Shown: positions 1 to 12,039, counted from the first letter of the stretch. The stretch: DNA of 64,000 nucleotides from Acanthosepion esculentum (GCA_964036315.1 OZ038496.1:20792185-20856184), one strand, 5' to 3'. Notes: a model not told the origin generated them from the letters alone. A program made the numbers and translations.

Positions 1-72
1 GTCCCTCCACAACTGACAACCCACAGAATGTAAAGTATTGCAAAAATGTATAGCCAATGATATATATATATA

Positions 73-151
73 TTAGGTTGGTGCAAAAATAATGTCGTTT
101 TTTGACTGAAGTTGAACATCAAAAAACGACATTATTTTTGCACCAACCTAA
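73..151. mobile_element. Palindromic mariner MITE (MADE1-like)
   Basis: Both ends carry the same terminus, beginning TTAGGTTGGTGCAAAAATAA, in inverted orientation. The arms are a perfect 33-bp inverted repeat around a short spacer. The 79-bp element is flanked by TA on both sides, as expected for a mariner target-site duplication. The first bases match the terminus of the vertebrate Hsmar1/MADE1 group, and the size matches MADE1. Perfect arms suggest a young copy. Confidence 0.8.
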
Positions 152-244
152 TATATATATATATATATATTAAACCAACACTTAATAATATTAACTTTGA
201 ACATGGACATAATATCTTGACCGTGTTTTGAAACAAAAAAATGA

Positions 245-524
245 ATCACTTTATAAAACATACACAACAAACTATTTCTAATTCTAACAGTTGAAATATA
301 ATCCTTGATAATGGCTAAATGTATAGCCGAAAGCGCTCGGAAAAAAAGAACTTTCGGACAATTTTTATATGATTTATCCTCTGAAAAGAAAAACTTTATT
401 AGATCGCACGAGAAATTATATAAAAAACTAAATAAAAGCACCTTGTCAGTCGTTTTTAATGAAATGTGCTTGAAAGAAGGATTGCTGCCTAAATACACAA
501 ATATATATATATATATATATATTT
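245..524 (+). repeat. Dispersed repeat ending in (TA)n, copy 1
   Basis: The right half (TTGTCAGTCGTTTTTAATGA ... GGATTGCTGCCTAAATACACA) recurs near 1690 and 43430, each time running straight into a (TA)n array. A short reading frame through the repeat (305-532) is not treated as a gene because the other copies break it. The family is unnamed here; 3' microsatellite tails are typical of some non-LTR retroposons. Confidence 0.55.
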
Positions 525-563
525 TTCAATAAAAAAAAATGTATAGCCATTGATAATAAAGAA

Positions 564-869
564 AGCACGATGGAGTAATGGATAGTGGCTCCGATTGAGG
601 AATCAGAGAACCGAGTTTGAATTCCAGTTGAATCCATTACATTCATATATGTGCTAATAACCTTGGGAAAGGTATGAATCCTCTTCTTCTCCCCCCACCT
701 ATGGGTAAATAGCAGGACAGACCAGGTTCTATAGCCTTGGATGTCATCTGGTTTACTGCAGAAAGAAGTGGCAACCTACTGTAGGAAAAAAAATCTGCCT
801 CATCAGTCATGTATCAAAAGATACATGATCACCTATGGATGTATCATGCATGACAGATAACTGAACTGA
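564..869 (+). mobile_element. SINE family A, near full-length copy with palindromic tail
   Basis: A tRNA-like head carries an A-box-like TGGAGTAATGGA and a B-box-like GAGTTTGAATTCC. A conserved body follows (ATGGGTAAATAGCAGGACAG, CTATAGCCTTGGATG). The tail contains a short palindrome (TGTATC AAAA GATACA) and ends in ATAACTGA. Other copies lie at 28421-28785, 39397-39609, 33849-34252 and 49811-50203; the last two carry a different tail. It is a Pol III-type retroposon depending on a LINE partner. Confidence 0.8.
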
Positions 870-879
870 ATGATAATAA

Positions 880-1535
880 TTATATAGAACAATAGTTTTT
901 TGTAATTTAAAATGATCTCAAGCAGTACTATTATGCTCTTTGTACCTGATGTAATTGCCATGGAAATAAATAGGATGTATTACTTTCTCAGCATTCTTCT
1001 TATATATATGCTTGTTAACTATAAGCAGGATGAATTTTCCCTTAGAAACATTATAAATAAATACACAACTCCAGTCAACCAGAACAAGAAAATTAAATTA
1101 ATTATCTACAATAAAAATTTAAAACAGCTAACATTATAGTCAACAACAACTCACCTGCAAAATACAAATTACTGAAAACCAATATCATTTATAATTTCAC
1201 ATGTCCTTTAAAGAACTATGTTCCTGATCAAACCACATTCAAGCTATATACCATTACATGCCTATCAAGAAGACTCATGTTACACCTCTCTGACCATAGC
1301 TCAATTAGGACTCATTTAACCACACACAAAAACCTACCAAACTCTATCTTGTAGAAAATACAAGTATAATAGCCTCATCCACATGTAAAAAATAATTAAA
1401 AAATGGAAGCACTAATAAAAAAGAAAAAATCAACACTCAATTACCTCAACTATGAACATAGCCTCAATGTGTTGTGTTTGGAAAATAATAAAAACATTCC
1501 CATTACTTTATATATTAAAAAATCTACACATTAAA
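880..1535. other. AT-rich DNA without recognisable features
   Basis: No conserved reading frame, repeat with another copy in the window, or regulatory motif was recognised. Short open frames here are what composition alone would give. Confidence 0.5.
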
Positions 1536-1539
1536 TTAA

Positions 1540-1745
1540 AAATAAAAATCATTATTGATAATGACTGATAGAATAGCCAAAAGTTGTCAGATATATAGAA
1601 CATTTGGACAGTTTTTACACACCTTATGTCCAGAAAAGAAATAACTGATACAGACATAAGAACAATTGAATAAAAGCTTAATTGCATTACTTTGTCAGTC
1701 ATCTTTTAATGAAACTTGTATAAAAGAGGGATTGCTGTCCAAATA

Positions 1746-1787
<42 letters not shown>
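1540..1787 (+). repeat. Dispersed repeat ending in (TA)n, copy 2
   Basis: This is a diverged copy of the 245-524 repeat. It shares the GATAATGACT, GGACAGTTTTTA, CCAGAAAAGAAATAAC and GAGGGATTGCTG blocks and again ends directly in a (TA)n array (1748-1787). The shared boundary shows the array belongs to, or grew from, the element's 3' end. Confidence 0.6.
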
Positions 1788-1794
<7 letters not shown>

Positions 1795-2011
1795 GGCTTT
1801 GTTAGGGCCAGAAATAAAGACACAAGAGAGGAATTGAGTTAAACAAATACATTAACAGAAACAGTAATACAAACATATACAAATGAGAATGTTACAGCAA
1901 GAATTTTCGGTCCGACTGTCAAAGGTGACTGCTGGAAACTTCTCTCGTCAAAAGACAGTACCTGGTCCTATTTATAGCTGGGAGAGTCCATGCATGCGTG
2001 GGTAAATTACC

Positions 2012-2033
2012 ATAACATACATACATACATACA

Positions 2034-2112
<79 letters not shown>
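2012..2112. repeat. Compound microsatellite (CATA)n-(TA)n
   Basis: About 50 bp of CATA units pass into about 50 bp of pure TA. The open frames of repeating Tyr-Ile or Tyr-Val-Cys codons across it are artefacts of the repeat. Confidence 0.95.
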
Positions 2113-2117
<5 letters not shown>

Positions 2118-3653
2118 TGTAATATAAATGCTAACATAATAAAATTGTGCTAATGGAAAACCAATTGAAATTTTGACAGGACAAAACCTTGCATAAAAAA
2201 TGTATATCACCATATCACAAGTGTATAGCTATACATACACTTATAAAAAGATCAGAAATACAATTATGTATAAATAAATATAGATTCTATTTAGGGCTAT
2301 TATTAGATATGGCTGGAGGTGTGGTTAGCGTAACAGTTATTAAAGCAGAAAATGGAATTAGTCAGGCAAGTTCAAATTCCAACCTACTTTGTTGCATTCA
2401 CTTTAACTCTAAAGAGAATGTCATGGTAAAATAGTAAAATAGACTGGGCTCTCTAACCTTAGGTAGTAACTATTTTAGGAAAAGTACAAATGAATTCCAA
2501 AACACAGAGAAGGTGACAGAAAACCAGGCTACTATCTTTCCAAGAAGTCATGACAATTCACAGATAATATAGAAAAGGAATCTCTGCCATGCAATGATTA
2601 ATTACATCCTGAAATGACATAGCATTTTTAAAATTTTAGATATGGCCATATCATAGAGAATTACTTTCTTTGTTTTTGCATTTGTAACTGTAGTACAACA
2701 AAAACTACTCATCATAGTGCAATTTTTATTTGTACATAGAAAAACTTTGAGTCTTATCATGCCAATAATTTCTGAGTAAATTTCAATTAAGTATAAAGTG
2801 GCAAAAAAATGTCCATGCAAGGGAGATATGTCCAGTTCTATTATCTGCTAATTACAACGTCAATTACTTGATTTTTCTTCATAAAAGGAATAAGCAGGGA
2901 ATAATCCCTGACCTTTCTGCATTCTTCTCTATCAGCCATAGTGGCAAACCAGTGATAATACTTTAATAATAATTAAACTGGATGATAACTAGCATTTGCA
3001 AATAATAATATCAATTCTGTAAATAAGAAGTGACTTGATATTGAGTAAAGGCTGTCAAAGACCGCATTTATGCAAGTATTTCTAAATAAATATTCAGCTG
3101 AAACTCCAATATATAAGGTTCTTGAATACTAATCAGACAATTACTTAACACAACTTTATATAGAGTAAAGATAAAGTCATGACCTCCAAAAGATAGTAAA
3201 GTCTCCGTAAAAAGGGAATCCTTTCTATGTTCTCCTTAAAATATACATGGAGGGTGTTGACAAGTTTTCAGTCTGACCTGCTTTCCAAAACCTGACCAAA
3301 TGACCAAACATCTCAATTATTTTTCCCCTCTCGGTTGGGTTAAGAACTTTTTAACACCCTTGATATGCAAATTGCATCTAGGTCCTTAGAGAATTCACAA
3401 AATTTTTTTGGCCTTCTTTTCAAAAGATAATAATGTGCATATCCTGTCTTTAGCTCTACCACCCACCCTATGTTCAATTTTCATTGCCACGATTGTCTGT
3501 CATCTGTCTGTTTCAGGCATATTAGTTCGTCTTTAGACATCCTCTGAATCCAGAAGAGACATGACTAATTTTGTCTGAGTCAGCATTCAACCTCTCTACA
3601 AATTTGAAGTGTCTCTTGAGCAAGATTTTACATGCATGCACACACATACACAA

Positions 3654-3656
<3 letters not shown>
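2113..3656. other. Unremarkable AT-rich DNA
   Basis: Nothing recognisable was seen on either strand. A pyrimidine-rich area lies near 3310-3600 without a motif I can assign. Confidence 0.45.

Positions 3657-3708
<52 letters not shown>
3657..3708. repeat. (TA)n microsatellite
   Basis: A pure TA array of about 25 units, preceded by short (CA)n. Confidence 0.95.
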
Positions 3709-3709
<1 letters not shown>

Positions 3710-3711
3710 TG

Positions 3712-5725
3712 TGAAAAATATTTTCCTGTCATCTGGGATGGATGTGGTAGTGTTTTGATAGCATGTTTCTGTTATTATCAGCCAATATCATTGTGGTATG
3801 TAGAAATAATAAGGAAGGAATTTTCAATTGTAAAAATCAAATAATATTATGATATCATCATGAAATTCACCAATTACAAATCAAAAGTTCTATCATTGTG
3901 ATACACAAGTTTATATGAATACCATATTACCCACCATATAACATACACTTACAATTTGTCACAGATCATTTAGAAAAAAAAAATAATGTTTAATTGATGA
4001 TTTAAGCATACTTTTATATTATTATTTTTAATATTTTATTATTATTTGGATTTGTTATCATAATTTAATATTTTATAAAACATTAATTGAGATTATATAA
4101 TGTTTATTTATTTGATTTTTTTTAAAACATAAAATATTTTGCTTCAGTTTCACAATTGGATATGAACCTTATGACTATGTTTTTATGCTACCAAGCCTGA
4201 AATGCCTATACCGATCAAAAAATTCAATTTTTTTTTTGTGAATATCTAATTTGTTTGACTATAAATCAAATAATGTGATGATTATTTATTTGATTTTTTA
4301 AATAAAAGAGACAAAGATATTTTTCTAACATATGAAAAATTTTGTTTCCATTTTCCATTGGACATGACCTTATATGCTTTGAGTCATTTATTTCCTTAGC
4401 ATTAACATCTCGAGGACAAGAATTACTTCCTTGATACATTGTTCTTGATTTTGTTATCTCAGAAAGAACCAGAAAAATGCCGTTCTTCAGAAATTCTCTT
4501 TGTTTACATTTTTCATAGTTGTCTTTGTTTCATCAATTGTAAAAGTAGAAACATTAATTTTCTAGTCTAGACTTATTATCAATAGATCAACTGACACTGT
4601 GTATTGTACCTTCATCTATAGAATAATTGTTTAGCAAGCAGGTTTAAAGCATACACAGGCAAATTCAAGTTCATAAATTTGGAGTTGAATTTATCATTGC
4701 TAAAAAGTATGTATTCATTTATTTCAGTATTGTTTAAAGTTAAATATTTGGTAACAATAATTTCTTCAGATAAAGAAAAAATTTGAAATCAGCAAGTTAG
4801 CTAAAAGGATTTATTAAAAGAATGTTTTACTTTAAATGAATCGGTTATTATCTTTCCTGATATTTCTATCTGATAGGCATTACAGATTTTAAAAGTTCAG
4901 TTCTTAACCTTTCGCACTCTGCATTATTAATATTACTACCATTTCCATAGCATTCTTTTTCAAAACCTCTCAGTTACAGTAACCTTATTGTTAATTTCAT
5001 TCAAATGTGTTTTCTGTTGCCATAGTAGGATATGACAACATATCTATGAAATTAAAATTAAAATTAAGAGATCAGAGTTATCTTCAGTGGCAGAATAAAC
5101 ATTTTGTACAGCAAATGATAAGGTAAAGGTTAACATACTAAGATGCAGGTTTATATGGTTCTTAAGGTTTATCTTGAAGGACTTTCCCAGGGTCTGTAGT
5201 GCATCAACCAACATGGCTGATTATTATTGAGTGGGGGATATCTGTACCTGATGAGAATTACGTTCCACGTAAGAGACATAGTCTGATGAGCAAGAAGAAA
5301 ATGAACACTGGCATGGAGTGGCACCATTTTCTAACAAGTGGTTTGGTTTTTAATTCTGAAAATTTCAATACATCTAATTTCCTGTAATGCATTTCACACT
5401 TTTCAGGTTGTAAAACAGCATCTGTTTATTTGTTTGTTTGTTTGGTGTTTATTTCACACCGAGGTGGCTCCCTGGAATTTTTTCCATTTAATTATTTCTT
5501 TTCAACGTCAACTGCAGCAGCAACAATGTGAAGTGATGCCAACAGAGTAGGTTTTGTTTGAAACTGCCAACTGAAAAACCAATGCCTATTTTTCTTCATG
5601 AATTGTATGATTGCAATAAATCTTTCACATGTTTAGGGATGCTGTCATTGGTGAGAGTGGGGGGATAATCATTAATTCTGGAAGGGTTCAGTTGTATTTT
5701 CAGGATTAAGGAATGAGAATAAATA

Positions 5726-5759
<34 letters not shown>

Positions 5760-5914
5760 TTAGGAAGGGGAGGCTGCTGATGATAATGATGGTGGTGGTA
5801 GTGATGAAAAGACTTCAGACTGAATAAGAGATTCCAAACAGAATTCTGATATCTGATCATTTGGTCGCATTTTGGGGAGTAAGTTTGGCTTACAGCACCA
5901 CTTTATATATATTG

Positions 5915-5915
<1 letters not shown>
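3712..5915. other. AT-rich DNA with short simple repeats
   Basis: A weak duplication of roughly 190 bp is visible around 4090-4400 (TTATTTATTTGATTTTTT and GACAT/GATATGA..CTTA blocks recur). There is a short (TTTG)n near 5425 and (ATA)n at 5727-5760. No gene was recognised. Confidence 0.4.

Positions 5916-5917
<2 letters not shown>

Positions 5918-5951
<34 letters not shown>
5918..5951. repeat. (TA)n microsatellite
   Basis: About 17 TA units. DNA from here to 6730 shows no recognisable gene or repeat. Confidence 0.9.
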
Positions 5952-5956
<5 letters not shown>

Positions 5957-6733
5957 CAGACCACTTTAAGGTTCCATGTAATAAATTATTTCACCACAGC
6001 CCTTTTAAAGGACCGTGGATCATCAGACTTTACTTCCAAAGGTTGAAACGAAAAATGAAAATATATATATATGTCAGTATATGTCTGTATCTCTATACAA
6101 TTATGTATGACAATTATTTGTCTATATGTATGCAAATATATGTAAATTTAGTTTCATAAATAACAAGACACAACTGTACAAATATAGATAAATTTCCATC
6201 TAACTTGTGAACATTATTCACATTTTATATTTACATAAATTATGGAATAGGGCATCTACCATTGAGTGATAATCATCTGTAAATTAGTATCACAACCAGT
6301 TTCTCAAAAGTTCAGTCCAGATTAAGAACCCCTTTACTGTGGTCTTGTGCCAGGCTAGGCTAAGCTTTATATAACTATATGAACTACAGTAAATATTTGA
6401 TATAAAACTTGACAAATGATATCAATATCCACTCATTGGCCTGTGCACTAAGCTAATCATCTTTTTATAAACAGGACTGGTATTCTTTAGGAAGTGAAAA
6501 GAAACCTTGGTACTTCCTGACTGTCTGCAGATAACAAGAGTGCATACAAATGGAAGAGAAAAGAAAGAAAAAGTGTACTAGTCATGATGACTATGATGAA
6601 AATAAGGCAGGATGGATTTATAGAATGTCTAATGAAAACATATTTTATTCATTTGGAAAACAACACTTGTTTAAATATCAGTTGATTTTGGTAGATTTGT
6701 TAAGTGTTAAACATAATATAAATGTCTTTAAAT

Positions 6734-6800
6734 ATATATATATATACACACACATACACACACACACACATACATACATACATACATACATACATACACA
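6734..6800. repeat. Compound (TA)n-(CA)n-(CATA)n microsatellite
   Basis: TA, CACACA and CATA units follow one another without interruption. Confidence 0.9.
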
Positions 6801-6927
6801 TACAAAAAATATATACATTATTATTACAAAAAAAAATATTTTGCTTTACTTTGTATTGAGCGCATATTTTAAAAGTAAATACTACGAACTGTAGATTTTT
6901 GCTTTATCTGTTATTTCTCTCATTTAA

Positions 6928-6930
<3 letters not shown>

Positions 6931-6981
<51 letters not shown>
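6931..6981. repeat. (TA)n microsatellite
   Basis: About 25 TA units. A second short TA run lies at 7076-7092. Confidence 0.95.
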
Positions 6982-6984
<3 letters not shown>

Positions 6985-7574
6985 CAAAAAATATATTATT
7001 ATATATATTGGTCTCTTTGGATTAATATCCGCCTTGGAATTAATATCCCTACCAGTCACAAATTGGTATTATGCATATATATATATATATATACATACAT
7101 ACCACCAATGCACACACATTTTTCCCTGAAGCTGATAGCTAGAAAAAAAGACTAAATTTGTCATCTTGGTATTAATCTAGGACAATTGCATTTAGCCGAA
7201 CAGTATCATTTGTCTAAAATCATTACTAGCATTAATTTTCAAAATAAATCAGAAAACTTCATTTTCAATTTTTTATTCAAAAGCATTTGCTAACTTTTAA
7301 ACTTTTCTGTAAGTCTTATATGCAGAAAAAGTCTTTTTTGACTCATTCTAGAAAATAATTACAAGTGAAGCGACAAAAAAAATAAAACTGTATTTAGGAT
7401 CAAAACAAAAAGTGTTTACTATATGATAATTGATCTTAAAAAATATTAATTTTATGAGAGAATCAGATACAAAAATTAGAATTAGTAATCTGGAAAACTT
7501 CATATCTTAACCCACCATATTTAGCATCTGATTTACCCCCCACCCCAACTTTTTAATTTATGGCACCCTGCTTG

Positions 7575-7576
<2 letters not shown>

Positions 7577-7643
<67 letters not shown>
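7577..7643. repeat. (TA)n microsatellite
   Basis: About 33 TA units, one of the longest arrays in the window. Confidence 0.95.
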
Positions 7644-7648
<5 letters not shown>

Positions 7649-7848
7649 GTAAGATAGAGAGACAGCTATATTTAATATGTGCACAAGGAAGTATTATTTA
7701 ACGGAAATATTAAAAATGATAGACGTTTTGTATCAATTAATTTTAATGTTCATGTTTTCCAAATTGTGCAAAATCCTTCTTAAACAAGGATGAAATTCCA
7801 TTGGAAATTCTCCAAAGTTCATTTGGGAAGAAAAGTACAAGAAATATA

Positions 7849-7883
7849 GTCCAAGCTTTTGACTTTCTTAAGTCATCATCTGG
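7849..7883 (-). other. Hammerhead-like core in a short retroposon relic
   Basis: The minus strand reads cAGATGA, then a 5-bp hairpin (GACTT-AAGA-AAGTC), then aAAAGCTT. This resembles the hammerhead layout CTGATGA, stem II, GAAA, with one change in each conserved box. The same layout recurs at 11833-11875, 42905-42941 and 15165-15217. Without the two conserved boxes intact this copy would not be active. Confidence 0.25.
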
Positions 7884-8890
7884 GTAGCTACAGGCAATTG
7901 GTGAGTTTGTATAACTAGTGAGTGTTATATTAATGTATTTGTGATGATAAAAAATACCAACCTATGCATATACATAGTTATGAAATGCTTTAAAATGACT
8001 GTCAGATTTTATTGTACCAACCAATGTTTTCACAATTAAATTAATATAAAGACACTGATGTTTGGTAAAGTTTTTAAGTTTGATTATATCCTAAAAATTA
8101 TACCTACATTGATTGGTTAATACCAATTTTATTCTGAAAGCATTGGCCTTCATAATGATTATAGATATATCTCTTGTATTATTGTAAACAAACAAATTTC
8201 TGCTTTTACTTGTCTATACCTCAATTATATACCTGAATATATATATACACTCAAACGCAGCTTCCAACAACTGTCTGACTTTTTTTCTTGCTTTTAAGAG
8301 GATAGAAGCATCATAAAGAACACTTTTTTCTTGTATAAATGCATCCATTGACAGAGAGAAAACCACTCATTCTCAATAGACAGAAATTTGGCAGCTTTTA
8401 CTTCCAGGACAATATCTTGCTAAACAGCTTCCAGAATTTCTCAGTTTTCTTTTATCTTTTTTATTTACTGATATTTTACCATTTCCCCACCATTCGACTG
8501 ATCATATTTTGTTCAGTTGTGTTTTTATCTGAGTCAACAACACTACTTGAAATGAAAATTCTATCAGAGTCAGTTACCATTGAAATAGCATTCTCTGTTG
8601 CCTCTCAATATGTAGATTATTCTGAGGAGAATTTACATGTGAGACATTCTCTATTGCCACAGAGTGAAAGTACTGGCTTCTTTGGGGTTCATTATTATTC
8701 TTAAACAAAAGACTTGAGGGCATCTTAGTTATGCCTTACCACAGGAAAGCTATCTTTTTTACTCTAAACCCTGCATTTTAAATCAATATTACTGCATTTT
8801 CAGATTAGTTAAAAGAAAAGTACTATAAAGATTCAAAGAAGATAACAGCAAATTAGAATCAGTTCAAAAGATGGAGACCATAAACAGAAA
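7884..8890. other. AT-rich DNA without recognisable gene
   Basis: An open frame of 121 codons at 8339-8704 has no recognisable domain, and its composition matches the surrounding AT-rich DNA. I do not call it a gene. Confidence 0.4.
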
Positions 8891-8898
8891 TGTCATGG

Positions 8899-9204
8899 CC
8901 AATCAAACTAGATTATTAGTTGTGAAGAAAATATATGGCAGCCAATCAAAATAAAGAATGCCAGATTAGCCAATGAGTATGCATTAGTGTTCTTATGTTT
9001 TATTACAGCAAATGAGAATCATGAAAAAAGGAAGATATAAACAAAGTTGAATGATATAAAGTGACATTTATCTAAATTGAATGAAAGGGTTAATGCTATA
9101 CATAGACATGAAGCAACCAATTGGAATAAAAATGAATGTAATAAAAAGCTATGTAGGAACCAATCAAATTTAGTTGAAAGAGATTATATCATGTGTTAAC
9201 CAAT
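8899..9204 (+). promoter_or_regulatory. Cluster of six CCAAT motifs
   Basis: CCAAT occurs at 8899, 8942, 8970, 9117, 9160 and 9200, four of them as CCAATCA, all on the + strand. The one at 9117 is CCAATTGG, so it reads on both strands. CCAAT is the NF-Y binding core. The cluster could be an enhancer or a decayed minisatellite. No transcript start or gene can be tied to it. Confidence 0.3.
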
Positions 9205-9209
9205 CAATA

Positions 9210-10125
9210 TTTATCAAAATAGTCACTATCATGGTTTTTTTCTTTCACTCATTCAAAATTGATCAGACACTTCTAAATTGATTTTTTTTTGTATTGTACT
9301 TCAGCGTAATAGTGTACTAATGAAGTATATTTTTTTTAATATTGATATTTTTAACAATTTATATTAACCACTCAAATTTCAATAAAATTTTGTCCGTTTT
9401 TTACAATAATACTTTAAAGCAGCAATTACCTCTTTACAAGAAATGATTTGAGAAATAATCTGAGTTTATAAATCAATGAAAAAAGAAAAAAAATTGTTTT
9501 TTCTTTTTGCATTCGATGTACACTACATAATCATTGTTAGGGAACATCTCAACATTTATGAAACACTAATTTTTATGTAAATTATCCAGTATTTTTAAAT
9601 TATTAAGAAGAAAATAATTGTATTAAACTGATTAAAACTGGATAAAATCTAAAGATATATTTGCCAGGTAGCATAGTGGAAAATTTAAAATATTTTAACT
9701 AATATTTATCCACTTATTTCTATTTTTGGTTCAAAGGAAAAGATGCTCTCAACCTATTTTAATAAATTTATGTAGTGATAGCAAATAAAATAAATTCCTG
9801 TAAAATGTATTTTTCAAAATTTGTTATTAGAGTTACTTGTTGTTTTGTGTTTATTTGAATTTTCTTGTTCACAGACACTTTTATAAATTTATGAATAAAA
9901 ACTTTTTATATATTTATTTCTTTGTAAAATGGTAACTAATAAATATTTAATTATAGTTGGTTCATGTTTTTATAATCTTGTAAATATGAAATTATTCTTG
10001 TAAATAAGCAATTTAATGAATGAATAGTATTTAACATCTTTGTTGTAAATTCTCAAGAATAAAGAAAAGGTATAAATCTATTTGTTGTCAGAAAATGCAC
10101 ATTATAATTTTGTAAGTGTTTTTTT
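9210..10125. other. Extremely AT-rich DNA
   Basis: Long A and T runs with no coding or repeat signal I can identify. Confidence 0.5.
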
Positions 10126-10127
10126 TA

Positions 10128-10281
10128 ACAGACACTGGAAAGTGCGATATTGATATTGAAAAGTGTATTGACATAATGAAAGATGCTTTTCAAAAACTAA
10201 ACATAATTATTAAGAAACAGGAAAATTTCATTAGAAACAAAGAAAAAAGTGTTGAATTTTACACTTATAAAGCATACAAGT
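10128..10281 (+). pseudogene. LINE ORF2 fragment (RT-to-C-terminal region, RTE-like)
   Basis: Translation gives TGKCDIDIEKCIDIMKDAFQKLN, then an NFIRNKEKS-like stretch. This is the region after the reverse transcriptase core of endonuclease-RT type LINEs, where intact elements read roughly 'cKyLGs..T.dG....EI..RI..A..AF.KL'. It runs straight into the tandem tails at 10282-10960. The first residues may also be read from an AG at 10130, but no exon is implied. The clade assignment (RTE-like) is tentative. Confidence 0.6.
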
Positions 10282-10960
10282 GGGACAGAGGGAAACAGCA
10301 AGTAACCTACCGAACAAGCTTGTATAAATGGATGACAGAACAGGGAATGGGAGTGATGGTGAAAAGACAAAACTTACTGAGAGATGCAAAGGATAGGAAG
10401 TTGTGGAGAGCCATGATCACTCACCTCCTGACGGGACAAAGGGAAACAACAAGTAAACTACCTAACAAGCTTGTGTAAATGGATGGCAGAACAGGGATTG
10501 GGAGTGATGCTGAAAAGACAAAACTTACTAAGAGATACAAAGGATAGGAAATTGTGGAGAGTCATGCTTACTTACACCATGAAGGGACATGATATATTGA
10601 AGAAGAAGGCAAGAGGGACAGAAGGAAACGGCAAGTAACCTACCAAACAAGTTTGTATAAATGGATGACAGAACAGGGTATGGGAGTGATGGTAAAAAGA
10701 CAAAACTTACTAAAAGATACAAAAGATAGGAAGTTGTGGAGAGCCATAATCACCTACACGGCATATTGAAGAAGAAGGCAAGAGGGACAGAGGAAAACAG
10801 CAAGTAACCTACCTAATGAACTTGTGTTAATGGATGGCAGATCAGGGAGTGGGACAGATAATAAAAAAGTACACATTTCCAAGAGCTACAAAAGAAAGGA
10901 AGTTATGGAGAGCCCTGATTGCCGATGTCTTGAGAGGATATAACACATAAAAGAAGAAGC
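10282..10960 (+). mobile_element. Four tandem copies of the RTE-like LINE 3' tail
   Basis: Units begin near 10291, 10441, 10622 and 10792, each with GGGAAACAGCAAGTAACCTA or a close variant. They continue through TGGATGGCAGAACAGGG, AAAAGACAAAACTTACT, AAAGGATAGGAAGTTGTGGA and an 'AAGAAGAAG' end. Translated, each unit gives the C-terminal block KRxxGKQQVTYxTSLxKWMxEQG...KRQxLLRxxKDRKLWRAMI. Units are about 150 to 185 bp. In the other LINE copies of the window this block occurs once. Confidence 0.75.
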
Positions 10961-11310
10961 AGAAGTCTTTATAAATCAGTAGTAGGTTGCTGAGAATTCC
11001 ATGGAAGGAATGAATAAGCAACTTGGAAGTTTTAAAGAAAATGATATAAAAAAGAACACTTATACTCAGAATCAGAAAGAAACAGATATTGTTCTTTGTA
11101 GACCTAATCAAGGAGGAGGGCTAGGAGAACTTGAGACTCACAAGGCATATTGAGGCAAGAGAGATTGGGGAAGGCAGAGAATCTAACTGACAATCTCATT
11201 TGAATACATTTCCAGAACAGTGGCTAGGAGGCTTGGCAAATACTGTGAAGAGCTATGATCACCCACGCCCTGAAGAGACACGGCACACAGAAGTAAAAGC
11301 TGGACTTACA
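10961..11310 (+). pseudogene. Decayed RTE-like LINE 3' fragment
   Basis: Blocks such as AACACTTATACTCAGAATCAGAAAG and GAGAGCTATGATCACCCACG..CTGAAG.GACA.GGCACA match the LINE copies at 12040-12560 and 62000-62485. Many substitutions and frame breaks are present. Confidence 0.5.
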
Positions 11311-11319
11311 ACTAAGTTC

Positions 11320-12035
11320 AGTTATCTCAGGATGCTTCTCAAAGTCGACTCGGTATCAAAATTGATTTTGTCTAAAAATACCTATTGCACTTTTATATTC
11401 TATCAGACTGCAGTCTTCCGAAGCAGACTGAAGATTATTTTGTAGACCTTTATTAATTTCAATATTTTACTTTAGGCTGAATGTACTGTGACCCTCCAGT
11501 TTATCATTGATTTGAGTTCTCATTGACATCAGTTACCACTAGCTCTCTTAATGACTTAAGTGAACATCTTGATTAATGATCAACTAGTCTCTGAACAATT
11601 ACTTACATATTTAATCTCCTATGATAAACTCAGTGCAAAGTGGTTGTATTCTTTTAACTTACTATATTCTTTCACCTATTTTATACTTCCTATATACGTT
11701 ATTTTCATTTATGCATATTTTATTCTGATGTCAGTTGCAAAAAATTATAACAAAATATTATAGGTATATGAATGTACATAGTATGTAAGATGTAATATAT
11801 GAAAACCAGTTGGATGTTTAAAATTTTATTCTGTTATCAACGTTTCATTCAGTAAGAGCATCATCAGAACAACTGCATAAACTAAGGAAAAATTGTTAAC
11901 CATAACAAACTTGCTAGTTAGAAACACTTTGGTTAATTTTAAAATTTAACAGTTAGGATTCCTGCCTTTTCCAAAGACATGAGTGAGAAGTTAATGAAAC
12001 AGATTTGGTCAAAATTTGAACTGATTCCACTTTCC
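11320..12035. other. AT-rich DNA, with a hammerhead-like core on the minus strand at 11833-11875
   Basis: Minus strand 11875-11833 reads GTTGTT, CTGATGA, a 14-nt spacer, GAAAC, GTT, GATAAC. The outer blocks GTTGTT and GATAAC can pair (with two G-U pairs), giving the stem I, CTGATGA, stem II, GAAA layout of a hammerhead. The would-be stem II is poorly paired. Nothing else was recognised in this stretch. Confidence 0.35.
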
Positions 12036-12039
12036 ACGC

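Noticed and set aside
1919..7129. Open frames made of alternating Tyr-Ile or Tyr-Val-Cys codons
   Set aside because: They are translations of (TA)n and (CATA)n arrays; the same occurs at 16.5-16.9, 24.1, 34.2, 54.0, 58.9 and 62.7 kb.
8339..8704. 121-codon frame as a small gene
   Set aside because: No domain, no signal peptide or splice context, and composition equal to the flanks.
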